A DNA stretch of 64,000 nt from Rutidosis leptorrhynchoides (taxonomy: Eukaryota; Streptophyta; Magnoliopsida; Asterales; Asteraceae). The position numbers were made by a program, and so were the translations under genes. Positions 22,559 through 33,806 of the stretch are shown piece after piece. Position 1 is the first letter of the stretch. Each line of letters opens with the position of its first letter. Below the pieces are notes generated by a model. The model was given only the letters and a program-made list of their open reading frames with translations. It had not been told where the DNA came from and made no database searches. The stretch is taken from assembly GCF_046630445.1 (NCBI RefSeq), contig NC_092339.1:56739001-56803000 (forward strand). Reading direction: 5' to 3'.

Positions 22559-24731
22559 CATCCAAATAGGCAAATAGGATGACGACATTGAATAAAATCA
22601 AAATAGGCAAGTCGTCTATGTCACTCTATCCAAATTAATGTAGGACCACTTTAAAAATTCCAACTATAACAACTATTAAAATCTAGTCTCTATCGTCAAT
22701 AATATTTATCATAAATATAATGTATTTCATCACGTAGTGAATTGACCTTCACATACATAACTTTAAGGTTTTCATTGAAAAGGTCACACTGATATTCACA
22801 TAGCTTTAAGATCTTGATTGGAAAAAATCACCATAATAACCGACCAAGTAGATGTTTGAATCTATTCAACCAGTTCAATATGGATTAAGAAGCACTTGCT
22901 TCGTACTCTTAATGATACCATAACCATCACTTGTTGGCGTCCCAATATCCTCGCAAGAGGTTTTAGTTCAAACCTCATTAAGAATACATTTTGAGTTGAT
23001 CAGATGAATAGTCGAAAATACAGAATAATTTGATTGGACCAAGTACATACATCTGAGTAATAATCTAAATAATCTCTCCATTTATTTTTTGATGAGCATA
23101 TCATGAACTTAGTTGACAAGTCCTTGACTACCACCAACTTTGTAACCTTGCATACTCCATTGTTCAAGGTTAACAAAAAAGTACATACATTAATGTGACA
23201 ATAATGGCATATTTATTTATTTTTATTTTTATTTTGGCAAAAAACATAATGTGACAATAATGGCATATTTCTCCTTTCATAAACTCTTTTGTAGCCAAAC
23301 CTATGGACTCTCTATAGAAGGATACTGTCTTCAACCTTCATACATCTAATACACTTTTTTTTCTTTTGCACTTTTGAGCCCTCTTGTACTATTGTCACTT
23401 ATCAAAACAGTCTACTTTTTACACAAATATACAAAACAAGCAATTGGTCTACCGCGCGATGCTGCAGTAAACTTCAGAATTTATAAAAATAACAGGTTAT
23501 CGCAAAAAGTTGCTGGTTGTTACATACAAAAGGTTATTACATGAGTTTGCATACATTGCATAATCACATGCTCTTTTTGATCTTGGAATGTCTTTTCCGA
23601 ACTTGTAGTTAGCGAAAGTTGTCTAACATTACTGTAAGATCCGGAATATATATATTAACACAATTTAATAAAGCACCCTAAAACATAGTAGCCCGAGATA
23701 GTTAACGTTTTTTGAAAAGTGTCCATTTTGTGTATAGGTAGTTGCGTTGTGTTCGTAAAATTATTTCGAGTTGAACCGTGGTTTTGAAAAAATATAACGC
23801 ATGTCGAACGAGATGATATGGTCCGTTGAAGATTTGAGTGATTTTTTTTAAGTTTTTTATTTAGAAATATGTAATTTTCATTTTAACCCTTGAAGTTTGG
23901 GGTATTTGACATTTGATAGTAAAGAATGCTTATGGATACAACGATTTAAGCGGAACGTACAACTACTCTAAGCATGTAAGTGTGTTACTATTCATGAATA
24001 GTAACCCGAATTTGCTCAATTGTTTAGAAACAAGCAACAGGCCAGGCCCGCTTTGCTGGGCCAGGAAATAAAAATATAAAGAATGAAATGAGCTATATAG
24101 CCATCCAGCAATATTCCTTTAAAATCTGCACCCAAATCTGCATACGGAACATAATATCCACCCCTCCATATATTAAACAAATGCTATATGTATTCTTGAT
24201 TTCCCAAATAAATAAATAAAAAACCCTAGATCTAAATTTTTATCAGCCCCATATCCTCCTCTGTTTTTTTTTTTTTTTTGAAAGGCTATCCTCTTCTCTG
24301 ATTAACCCTAAACCGCCAACCATCCTTAAATTTTTCAGTCAAATCACCACCATTGTCTTCTTCGATAGTGTTCTGACTGTCGACCACTGTGCACCCATCT
24401 TATTTTCTGTGGTGGCATGACGCAAATGATGGTAGTCAACAGTAGTGGTTGACGATACTTTTAAATATGGGTTTTAGTGAGACAAGATGGTGGTGGTGCC
24501 AGGAGGTGTGTAGTTACTTTTTATGTGGTGGCAGGAGGTCGATGTGATGGTTGCTGACGATCCGTGTAAATATGAGTCCAAGGAAGGGAAGATGGTGGTG
24601 GTGGTATGAGGTCTATGGTGGTGGTGGAAACGGTACTTAATTTTTCAGATCTTATGTATTCTTTTCAAACTTGGTGTATTGTTATAAAAAATCTTTGTTG
24701 TTGGTTTCCGACAGTGGTGACAGGTGGTTAA
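22559..24731. other. Intergenic region without recognised gene
   Basis: Low-GC sequence with a T-run near 24264-24280 and a GGT-rich stretch at 24420-24640. I looked on the minus strand for the missing C-terminal JAMM exons of the AMSH-like gene and saw none. Confidence 0.5.
22905..22985 (+). mobile_element. Possible tRNA-derived SINE fragment
   Basis: 'AGTTCAAACCTC' near 22967-22980 resembles an RNA polymerase III B box, preceded by 'cacttgttggcgtcccaa'. The A box is weak and no target duplication was found, so the call is tentative. Confidence 0.3.
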
Positions 24732-25700
24732 TGAAGCGACCCGTCCCAATCCATAAGGACGAATACAATAACATATGGATACATTGCGAGGTATTTGACC
24801 TCTATATGATACATTTTACAAACATTGCATTCGTTTTTAAAAGACAACTTTTATTACATCGAAAGATGACAGACATGCATACCATTTCATAATATCCAAT
24901 CTATAAATGACCTAATCTGTCATTTACTTAACAATAATCTTTATCGAACTCAACAACTTGAATGCAACGTCTTTTGAAATATGTCATGAAAGTCACCAAG
25001 TAATATCTTTAAAATGAGCAAATGCACAGCGGAAGATTTCTTTCAAACCTGAGAATAAACATGCTTTCAAGTGTCAACCAAAAGGTTGGTGAGTTCATTA
25101 GTTTATCATAATCAATCATTTCCATAATTTTAATAGACCACAAGATTTCATTTATTCAATAATCATACACTCGCAAGTGTTTAAAATTCATTCATATGGA
25201 TTGAACACCTGGTAACCGACATTAACAAAATGCATCTAGAATATCCCCAAACATATAAACATCGAAGTACTAAAGCAGTTCAAATTCTCTGACTGGGGCG
25301 TGTCAAAGCCCATAGATCTATCTTTAGGATTCGCATCAATTGGTGGCAATTATAATAAACACCAATTCTTAGGCTACCAAGTTCAACAAGGGCGATATCC
25401 GGTATAACAATTCAACCATAGAATGTAGTTTTGATTACTTGTGTCTATTTCGTCAAACATTTATAAAAGTGCATGTATTTTCAGTCCCAAAATATATATT
25501 GCAAAAGCATTTAAAAAGGGAGCAAATGAAACTCACAATACTGTATTTCGTAGTAAAAATACATATGACGTCATTGAACAAGTGCAAGGTTGGCCTCGGA
25601 TTCACGAACCTATATTAATTATATATATTCATATGTTGGTCAATATTTGTCTAACAATTTAGGTCAAGTCATAGTGTACCACAATCCTAATGCTCGAGAC
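24732..25700 (-). repeat. LTR 3' portion, reverse arm (Tekay-like family C)
   Basis: On the minus strand it ends GACGGGTCGCTTCA at 24732. It shares with 36164-37325 the blocks 'ggttcgtgaatccgagg', 'tttcatttg', 'gaataaacatg' (reverse) and 'atagaggtcaaatacctcgc'. It is related to, but distinct from, the LTR at 54086-57341. The 5' part dissolves into AT-rich sequence. Confidence 0.75.
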
Positions 25701-26412
25701 TAATATGCAAAAGTCAACAAAAGTCAACTTGACCAAAATGACTTCTAAAATCTATACATGTTTATAATATAATTTAAATATAGTCGTTATATGTATTTAC
25801 ATATATTTATCAGATTTTATTAGAGTAATTAATACATGTCATTTATTAATAAAATTTATATTAAAATTTATATATGATAAAAATATATTTTTATATATCT
25901 CAAGTAATAAAATTTATTAAGTTCACTTAATATCACAAAAATATAGTGGTATGTATTATTAATATAATTATATAACGTGTGGTAAAAATGTCTTTGTATC
26001 ACTTATTTATTCGTTAAAATAATATTGATAATAATAATAATGAGTAAAAGTTGTATTATTTTGTAATAATAATAATAATTATTATTCTACTAATAATAAC
26101 AATAACAATATTTATATTTACTAATGATGATATTAATTATAATAAAATGATTATTCTAATCATGATAATTTTAATAATAACGACACTTTTTATTACTAAC
26201 TGTAATAATAATAATAATATTTTATAAAAATAATAATTCTATTCAAAATAATAATTTTTAATAATGATAATAATAATGATATTTAATAATAACAATGATA
26301 TTTCTATTAAAATTATAAAAAAATGATAGTTTTAATATTAATGATTCTTTAATAATAATAATAACGAAAAAAATAATAAAATGATAGTTTTGATAAAAAA
26401 ATATTGATTATT

Positions 26413-26453
<41 letters not shown>

Positions 26454-27397
26454 CCACCACCACCACTACTATAATAATAATGACGATAATAACGATTACG
26501 ATAATAACGATAACGATAACCGCTGCCGCCGCCACTACCACTACCACCACGACGACCACGACGACCACGAAGACCACGACGACGACGACGACCACCACCA
26601 CCACTACCACCACCACCACCACCTACTACTACTACTACTACTATTATTGTTATTATTATTGTTATTATTATTGTTGTTGTTATTGTTATTGATATTATTG
26701 TTATTATTAGTGTTACAATAATTATTATTAGTATTATAGTTATAAGTATTATAAATATTATTATTATTATTAATATTAGTATAATAATTCGTAGTAATAT
26801 GATTAATAAGATTATTATCATTACTATTAGTGTTATCATTGATATTAGTATTATCATTTAAAAACTATTAGTATTATCATTACTAACATTATCATTATTA
26901 GTATTATTATTGTTATTATTATTAACAGGATTATAAACATATTAATAACATTTATATTAGAAAATTTATAATAAAAGTTGATATGGCAAGAATTATGAAT
27001 ATGATTATAATTTTAAGTTATAGGAACTGTAGATACAGGTTTAGAAACTAAACATGAAGTTTATGATAGATTTGATTATTATTATTATTAGCACTGCTAT
27101 CATTATTATTACTATTATTATCATTATATTATTAAGGGAATATATCACTTTTATTAAAACTATTATTCTTACTAAAATTAACATTATTATTAAAGTTAAT
27201 ATCTTTATTAAGATTATCCTCATTAAAATTAATATTATTATTAATAATATTACTATCAATATTATGACTATCACTCTTATCATATTTAGTATTATTACAA
27301 GTAAATATTTTTATATAAAGATACACTGCAATAATATTAATATTACATATCACTATATTTTTATTATTAAAACGATATTAACTAAACTATATATATG

Positions 27398-27432
<35 letters not shown>

Positions 27433-27696
27433 GTATATATATATGTGTATATATATATATATAATGTACCAATTAATACATAAATATATATTGATATCTT
27501 ATATAAACCCTAATATAGATTTTTATTATTAACATATTAAAGAATGATAAATAATAGTTATATAAGATATATAAATTAAATATATTAAACTATCTATATC
27601 TATATAACATATAATATAACAAGTATATTATTAATAATAATATATAAACTTGCTCGATTACGATTACATGTATTAATAAATATACAATTGATATAG
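25701..27696. repeat. AT-rich core with degenerate trinucleotide and (TA)n tracts
   Basis: 26030-26930 is built almost entirely of trinucleotides that drift from AAT through GAT, GAC, CAC and ACT to ATT. (TA)n-like runs lie at 27400-27465. Long frames here translate as single-residue runs and are not genes. Part of this core should be the upstream half of the forward LTR arm that resumes at 36164. Confidence 0.75.
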
Positions 27697-27807
27697 GTTC
27701 GTGTAAGACCCGAATATTTATTTTGTATACTTGTTTATTAAAGGCATATGAGATCGGGCTTCGTTGAATATTTATATATATTAAAATTGGAAAAGAGCTG
27801 AATCTGT

Positions 27808-27860
27808 CAATCTGCGCGCCGCGCAAAGCGGCCGCGCGCCGCGCAAACGCGCTGACAGAA
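27808..27860 (+). repeat. GC-rich palindromic pair in the LTR
   Basis: Two copies of GCGCGCCGCGC about 20 bp apart lie inside a larger inverted repeat CTGTCA...TGACAG. A second pair lies at 29940-29985, and both are repeated in the 3' LTR. Related GC blocks sit at both ends of the old LTR at 1125-3090. Confidence 0.8.
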
Positions 27861-29100
27861 CCTATCTTGTTTTATTTATTTTAAATGAAGGGTATTTGGG
27901 TAATTTCACATGGGGCCGGATTTGTGGGCATTATCAGTTGGTTTAGATCCAACTTTGGATCATTTCACATCCATTCATCATCCTCATCCATTCTTAGAGA
28001 GAGAGAGAGGTCTAGAGAGAGATTTGAGGTTTTGGGGAAGAAGAAGCTCGAATCGATCAAAGTCTCGGGTTTTAAAGTTGTTCTTTTCGTTCTCGGCTAC
28101 GCGGTGATAGTATTGGTAAGCTCAAACTCCGAATTTCATCTATTTAATTTGATATTCAAGTTAGGGTTTTGAGTTAATTTGTTGTAATACCCCTTTAGGT
28201 GATGAAATGGGTTTAGTGATGCTAGTAATCGGGTTTATTGTTAATTGTTGGTGGATTTTGGGTTGGTGAACAAATTGGCCATGTTTAGAACTTGAAATTT
28301 AGTTTAATCACTTTAGTTAGCGATTATGAAAGTATTGGAACCCATTGGAGGTTGTTTGGTTGACTAACTTTGACTTTGGGTCAAATTAGGGTTTGGTGGT
28401 GACTATGACCCGATTGGCGATTTAATGAGGTTTATAAACTTAAAATGGATTAAGTTGAAGTATAGAACCGAGTTAAATGTGTTTTGGTGTCAAAACTTGT
28501 AAAGGATGAGATTTTGGCCTTTATGGGTCAAAATTAGGGTTTAAGTGTCAAAATGGGTATGACACGTGTTTAACACTTGAGTTCGGGTTTAATTGGCATA
28601 CTATGACCATTCTCACTTGTGTTAGTGATTATTGGTTGGTTTGGGTACGGTTTGTGCTTGGAAGTGCATTTGGGTCGAAATGGCACTAAGTGACGAATTG
28701 GGTTAATTTGTGAATCCAATCTAATTGTGTTGTGGTATTTGTGATAATGGAATAGGTATTTTCCATTGGCGAGTTGCGGTTTACTTGGAAGCTTTCTTCA
28801 AGACTTCAAGTGAGTGATAATATCCTATATGCATATGTATGTGTAGGATGGGTGCGGGTCGGGTGAAGTGATTCTCGGTTATAGAGCTCACTTCACATAT
28901 AGGTGGATTTGAAGGACTTGTGTATGAGTCCAATTGGCACGTTTGTGCGTCTTGGTTGACCATCTTTGGCGAAGTACACGTTTATGTGCACGTTATCACA
29001 CTTGGTTGTGATTTGGTTGTTATAACCCTAATGGCGAAGGGTTGATATGGTTGTGTGGTGGATTTTATAATCCCGTGACCGTGGATTTTAGTATTGTGAA

Positions 29101-29271
29101 ATGAATCTCGGGTAGTGCGGATTCATGGTGACTCGGGTTGTTCGGTCACCTTATTGGAGGTAATGAATCTCGGGTAGTGCGGATTCATGATGACTCGGGT
29201 TGTTCGGTCATCTTATGGTTGAGAAGTGAATTTCGGGTTGTGCGAATTCACAAGGCTCGGGTTGTTCGGCC
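29101..29271 (+). repeat. Array of six stem-loops with a constant loop and varying stems (5' LTR)
   Basis: Each unit has a 12-nt loop TCGGG(T/A)(T/A)GT(T/G)CG-like. Stems: ATGAATC/GATTCAT (29101-29126), GGTGAC/GTCACC (29127-29150), ATGAATC/GATTCAT (29163-29188), GATGAC/GTCATC (29189-29212), GTGAATT/AATTCAC (29226-29251), GGC/GCC (29254-29271). Both arms change together from unit to unit. Confidence 0.9.
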
Positions 29272-30058
29272 AATGTTCGTGTGTTTGAGGTTAAGGGGTT
29301 AACCTTGTTCGTTTATATTGTTATATATATATTAATGTGTTGTTGTGTTGTAGCTAACCCTCCGGGTGTAGCTATTTGGCGATGTTTACTTTGTCGTTGA
29401 TGGACTATCTTTTGTGTTGTATCTTTAGTTCGTTGCTTAGATCGTACGGTATGCTTAGTGTAGATGCTTTATACTTGGATGCCCCGGTATGCGGTATTTG
29501 TTTGTGTGGCGTATTCATTTTATACATATATATGTATGTAGTATGTTATCATTCACTAAGCATTAGCTTACCCTCTCGTTGTTGACTCTTTTTATAGATC
29601 GCATGCGGATATGGTGGCTCGGGTAAGCGCGAGGACTAGAAGACGTGCATAGTTGCTTTAGTGACTTGCTTTTGGATCATTTAGGATTGGGTAGCGTATC
29701 CCCAATCGCCATGCTCGGCTTTGTATTGTATTAAAGTCTTTTGGTCAAATATTGTATTTCGGTACTTAAGGTGGTAAAATGGGTCGTTGTGGGACCCGCC
29801 TCGTAAACTTAATTTTATTAATTAAACGTGTTAGTTTTATATGTATGAATTCATGGTTAAAAGCGTTTTGGCTAAAAACGTCGGGAACGGGTCAAACATT
29901 TTCACATTTCAAGGAAAACCGGACAGCGGGCTGCCAGACAGGTTCTGCGCGCCGCGCAACCTGTTGGCGCGCCGCGCAACTCAGCCAACAGCAAAAAAAA
30001 AATTTTTTGTCATGAAATTTAACGGGGTTTTATACGCGGTATGGTTTGGGTTGTTACA

Positions 30059-30073
30059 AGTGGTATCAGAGCA
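30059..30073 (+). other. Primer binding site (tRNA-iMet)
   Basis: AG then TGGTATCAGAGC directly after the 5' LTR. Confidence 0.9.
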
Positions 30074-30498
30074 TGGTCTAAGGGATTTAGGTGACTTGAG
30101 ATAAGTGCCTAGACTTAGACTTTTGTGTGCGCGTAATTTGTTGCGGGACTTGTAGGATTACGGGTCAGGAACGGGTTTAGTTAGTGCCTTGTTTATAGGT
30201 TGACTAACGTTTATATTAGTAATGCGGATATTATTAATATATTATTTGTGTTGTGGGGTAATTCTCGCGTGTGCTTCTATCGCGTAGAATTTTGTTTGTG
30301 TTTGTTTATAGCATCGAGCGAGGCGGTCGTTGTACTAACGAGTCGATGCGGCGTGCGTGCGTAATAAGAACTTGCAGACCTTATTACGGGTGCAAATCGT
30401 GTCTAACAAGTGATGTACGACGAGTGTTTAGCAAGATGGGGTGGTGTTGTGCGTGTCGTTTTATACGTGCGTGGACTAATCGTTTTGCATTCCTTAGA

Positions 30499-31440
30499 AT
30501 GACGACGCGAAACGAGACCGAGACGAATGACACGGAATTTAACACTAGAGTTGCGGCCGCCGTTGCGGAGCAAATGAGAGCGTTTCGAGAAGAAATGGAT
30601 GGGAAGTATTCCGAATTCCAAAATAGGGGTGAAATGGAGCGTTGTCTTAAGAGCTTCATGAGGACTAGACCCCCGATGTATGATGGGAAACCGGATCCTT
30701 TGGTGAGTACGACTTGGGTTTCGGATGTCGAAGGGTGTTTTCGTACTATGGAATGCCCTCCCGAGAAAAAGACGAGACTCGCTACTAGTTTGTTGCGGGG
30801 TAGGGCGAAGGATTGGTTGGATGGCAAGATTGATCTTGTCGGTGGTGAAACGTTTATGACGTTATCGTGGGACGAATTTAAGGAGGAATTCTTCGAGGAG
30901 TTCCGAACTTCAGCCGATTTATCGGAATTGCGTTGTGAGTTGCGAAATTTGCAACAGGGTTCTATGGACTTGAATACTTTAAAGACGACTTTTATGTCGA
31001 AGGCTCGTTTTTGCCCGGAATATTTGGGGAACGATCGTTTGTTGATGGAGGATTTCTATCGAACTTTGAGCGATGACTTGAAAAGCAAAATTAGCCGGGG
31101 TTACGCGAAGTCGTTTGCGGAGTTATTTGCGGTGGCTAGAGGTTTCGAGTCTTATACGCGATCGAAAAAGGGCGAACCTTCAAGTGAGGGAAGGGTTGTT
31201 TCTTATGGTGCTCCGAGTAAGAGGACTAAGGGTCCGAGTGCGAGTACGAGTAAAGTGGTAAAGGGCGCGGTGGAATCTCGTGCGCCTAGATGTTTCAATT
31301 GTGGCGTTAGGGGTCACAAGTTGTGGGAATGCACGATGCCGAGAAGTGAAGGCGGAATGTGCCACTATTGTCATAAAGAGGGACATCGCAAGCCGGATTG
31401 TCCCGAGTTGGCGACGGCGAATGCCGCAAGGAGACGTTGA
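30499..31440 (+). CDS. Gag protein of the gag-only element
   Basis: 313 residues from the ATG at 30499 (MTTRNETETND). I prefer it to the upstream ATG at 30271, whose extension is Arg/Cys-rich and unlike gag. The capsid-type retrotransposon gag domain covers about residues 45-200 (WVSDVEGCF, RGRAKDWLDG, WDEFKEEFFEEF, SKARFCPEYL). A basic Ser-rich linker follows, then two zinc knuckles, CFNCGVRGHKLWEC and CHYCHKEGHRKPDC (about 265-305). It ends at 31440 with no downstream frame that could be protease or polymerase. It would package element RNA into particles. The frame is intact, in keeping with the near-identical LTRs. Confidence 0.9.
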   Translation: MTTRNETETNDTEFNTRVAAAVAEQMRAFREEMDGKYSEFQNRGEMERCLKSFMRTRPPMYDGKPDPLVSTTWVSDVEGCFRTMECPPEKKTRLATSLLRGRAKDWLDGKIDLVGGETFMTLSWDEFKEEFFEEFRTSADLSELRCELRNLQQGSMDLNTLKTTFMSKARFCPEYLGNDRLLMEDFYRTLSDDLKSKISRGYAKSFAELFAVARGFESYTRSKKGEPSSEGRVVSYGAPSKRTKGPSASTSKVVKGAVESRAPRCFNCGVRGHKLWECTMPRSEGGMCHYCHKEGHRKPDCPELATANAARRR

Positions 31441-32466
31441 GGTACGTTTCGTTTTGATAAATATGTCTTTGAATATTTATTTATGTGGCGTTTATGTTCG
31501 GACTTGTTAATTGCATAGTGATTTGCATGTTATGGTTAAGGGTGACGTTCCTAACGGAAGTACCCTATGGTGATGTTTGGTTGTTGGACGAAGGGCGTAA
31601 GACTTGGTGTAACCAAGCATTCCTTAGTATTTGGGGAATGTTACTACCAAGCCACGGAAATGGTTTTGGTGTTCGATTGTTTAGCGCGTGTTCGCTTTTG
31701 GTGTTGAAGTGATGAACCATGAGGTTCGTCGGGTGATTGGAACCTTTGAGGCCGAGTGTTTAAAATCTCGATGTGTGTTGGTAATGGAGTCTTTATGACG
31801 CGACATTAGGTGCCTCTTTTATACCTACTAGCGTGGTGTCGACTCCGATTGTGTTGTGGTTACATTGTACTTAGGGTACCGGGAGAAACCCGTAGGTACA
31901 TGAGTGACTAGGTGAAACTTGACAAACTAAAGCAATTGGATAATTGCGAGGGTATGGTTTGTGTAATCGTGGTACACTTTTCGTTCGAAGTGTTTAAGGA
32001 TTGATTGAAATCCTTCGTGTGCTCAAGGTTAGAGCAAGGTGTGGTGATGGGTCGTGTGTACCCAATTGTTGGTAAAGTCTACCTTTGGTAGCATCGTACG
32101 GGTGTACGAGTTGTGATATAGGAACGTGTTTCCAAGTGGGGGAGTCGCACTCCTGCGCGAGGAAAGTGTTAGTGTGATATTTCGGATGATGATTTTGGTA
32201 GATCTGGAATTTTTTTTTTACCGAGACCTAGTTTTGGGTCGATTCGTGGTAGAGTGCGATTTCAGATAAATTGTACTTATGGTTTGGATTGGAATCCCAC
32301 CGAGGCGGTAATGTGGTAAATCTCGTTGAGAGATAATGGACGTGTTTGGTGAGCAAGGTGAAATCCTTCGGTTAAGGAAGGTGTGTGTCGGGTTCTCTTT
32401 TGGAGAATTCTTGTTCGGTACCTATGTTTGATATAGGTGGTTCTTGCTCGATTATGGTGTGTAGTT
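31441..32466 (+). other. Noncoding internal region after gag
   Basis: This is where pol would be in an autonomous element. It is GT-rich with no long frame; I see no remnant of protease or reverse transcriptase motifs. Confidence 0.6.
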
Positions 32467-32808
32467 GATGAAGCATGACCTTCGGGGTCCGCTGACTTCA
32501 TCGTGGTATTGATGATTAATGAAGCATGACTTTCGGGGTCCGCTGACTTCATTATAGTATGGTTGCGTGTTGGAGCATGATCTTTAGGGTCCGCTGACTT
32601 CATCATGGGAGTACGTGATTGATGGAGCATGATCTTTAGGGTCCGCTGACTTCGTCATGAGCGTGGTGTTGAGATCGGTGAAGCATGATCTTCGGGTCCG
32701 CTGACTTCATCCGGTATTGAGATCGGTGAAGCATGATCTTCGGGTCCGCTGACTTCATCCGATATTGTGATTGGTGGAGCATGACCTTCGGGGTCCGCTG
32801 ACTTCATC
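32467..32808 (+). repeat. Seven-copy stem-loop array (GATGAAG...CTTCATC)
   Basis: Units of ~36 bp, spaced 47-57 bp, start near 32467, 32518, 32572, 32621, 32677, 32725 and 32774. The outer stem is GATGAAG/CTTCATC. Copy 2 is AATGAAG/CTTCATT, and other copies keep pairing by G-T wobbles. An inner hairpin GACC-TTCG-GGGTC (or GATC-TTCG-GGTC) carries a TTCG loop. Confidence 0.85.
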
Positions 32809-32829
32809 AAGAGGGTTGTGTTGTGGGAC

Positions 32830-33137
32830 GTGAATATCGGGTTGTTCGTATTCACAATATTTCGGGTAGTACGAATGTCCCTGTTGGTTGGGCTCATAGT
32901 TTGAGGTAGTGAATGTCGGGTAGTTCGGATTCACTAAGGTTCGGGTTGTACGGCCATCCTCGGTTATACTATGTGGCGGTAGTAGTGAATATCGGTTTGC
33001 GCGTATTCACGATGACTCGGGTTTTGCGGTCATGTCGTTGTGAGATATATGGATTGGGTTGGTGGATTTCGGGTTGTGCGAATTCACTAAGGTTCGGGTT
33101 GTTTCGACCATCCTCCATATGTGTTTTGGCTCGGGTT
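32830..33137 (+). repeat. Internal array of about nine stem-loops with TCGGGTTGTTCG-type loops
   Basis: Examples: GTGAATA/TATTCAC (32830-32855), ATATT/AATGT, TAGTGAAT/ATTCACTA, GTGAATA/TATTCAC, ATGAC/GTCAT, GTGGATT/AATTCAC, TGGC/GCCA. The loop is 12-13 nt and close to that in the LTR array. Two further ATGGT...ACCAT hairpins lie at 33184-33260. Confidence 0.88.
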
Positions 33138-33792
33138 GTTTCGGCCATGTTGAGTTGTAATCTATTGGTTGTTTGATACACCAATGGTGGGGTCGTGAGG
33201 ACCATGTTGTGGGAACTATCGGTCGTTTTATGCGTCGATGGTGGGGTCGTGAGGACCATGTGGTATGATTAGTGGTGCGATAGCCGTATTTCGCTCACAT
33301 GTTTGTTACGGGTGTGACGATAGATGATTTCGTACCCCTTGGGATTTGCGTTCCCATAGCCGTTTTGGGCGCTATCGGTTTCTAACCGTTGGATTGTATT
33401 GTTACGGTAGTTGCGTATTGGTCGTATTGCGCACTACAAGGGATGTTTAATGATTAGGTGATATCCGTAAGGATTCGTTTGGTTCGGTTTCATCATTTCG
33501 GGTTGTTGACCCTAGGTTGAGGCTTGGTTGCTTTGAGCGTTGTACTCGGTAATAGTACGCTAAGGGAATGATATCTCGGTACGAGGTTAGTTGAGTTTTC
33601 CCGATGTTAGGGTAGGAGCATGGTTTTAGTGCTCGGATTGTGGACTTGAGAAGTCGCGGGTGACGATTTAGTTGTGGAAGGCGATTCGTTGGAAAGAATT
33701 GCTTAGGAAGTCGGATTGAGACTTATGTCGAGGACCGTAAGGTGAGGTCTGTTTGGTTAAGTGATGAGGATCACGAGGACGTGATCGAGTTT

Positions 33793-33806
33793 AAGTGGGG
33801 GAGAGT
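33793..33806 (+). other. Polypurine tract
   Basis: AAGTGGGGGAGAGT immediately before the 3' LTR, the expected plus-strand primer. Confidence 0.85.

Larger units (their letters stand above)
27702..30058 (+). repeat. 5' LTR of the gag-only element
   Basis: 2357 bp. Paired GCGCGCCGCGC motifs lie near the start (27815-27855) and near the end (29946-29980). A GA-rich run lies at 27995-28030 and a stem-loop array at 29101-29271. Confidence 0.93.

Noticed and set aside
26404-26857. Long frames on both strands in the trinucleotide tract
   Set aside because: Translations are runs of Ile, Val, Thr, Asn or Leu produced by triplet repeats; there is no start context, domain or homologue-like pattern.
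28781-29585. Short frames within the long LTRs
   Set aside because: Duplicated exactly in the other LTR, no domains, and they overlap structural repeats.
32277-32897. Minus-strand peptides with repeated MKSADPEGHA
   Set aside because: They are antisense readings of the GATGAAG...CTTCATC stem-loop array, which explains the periodicity.
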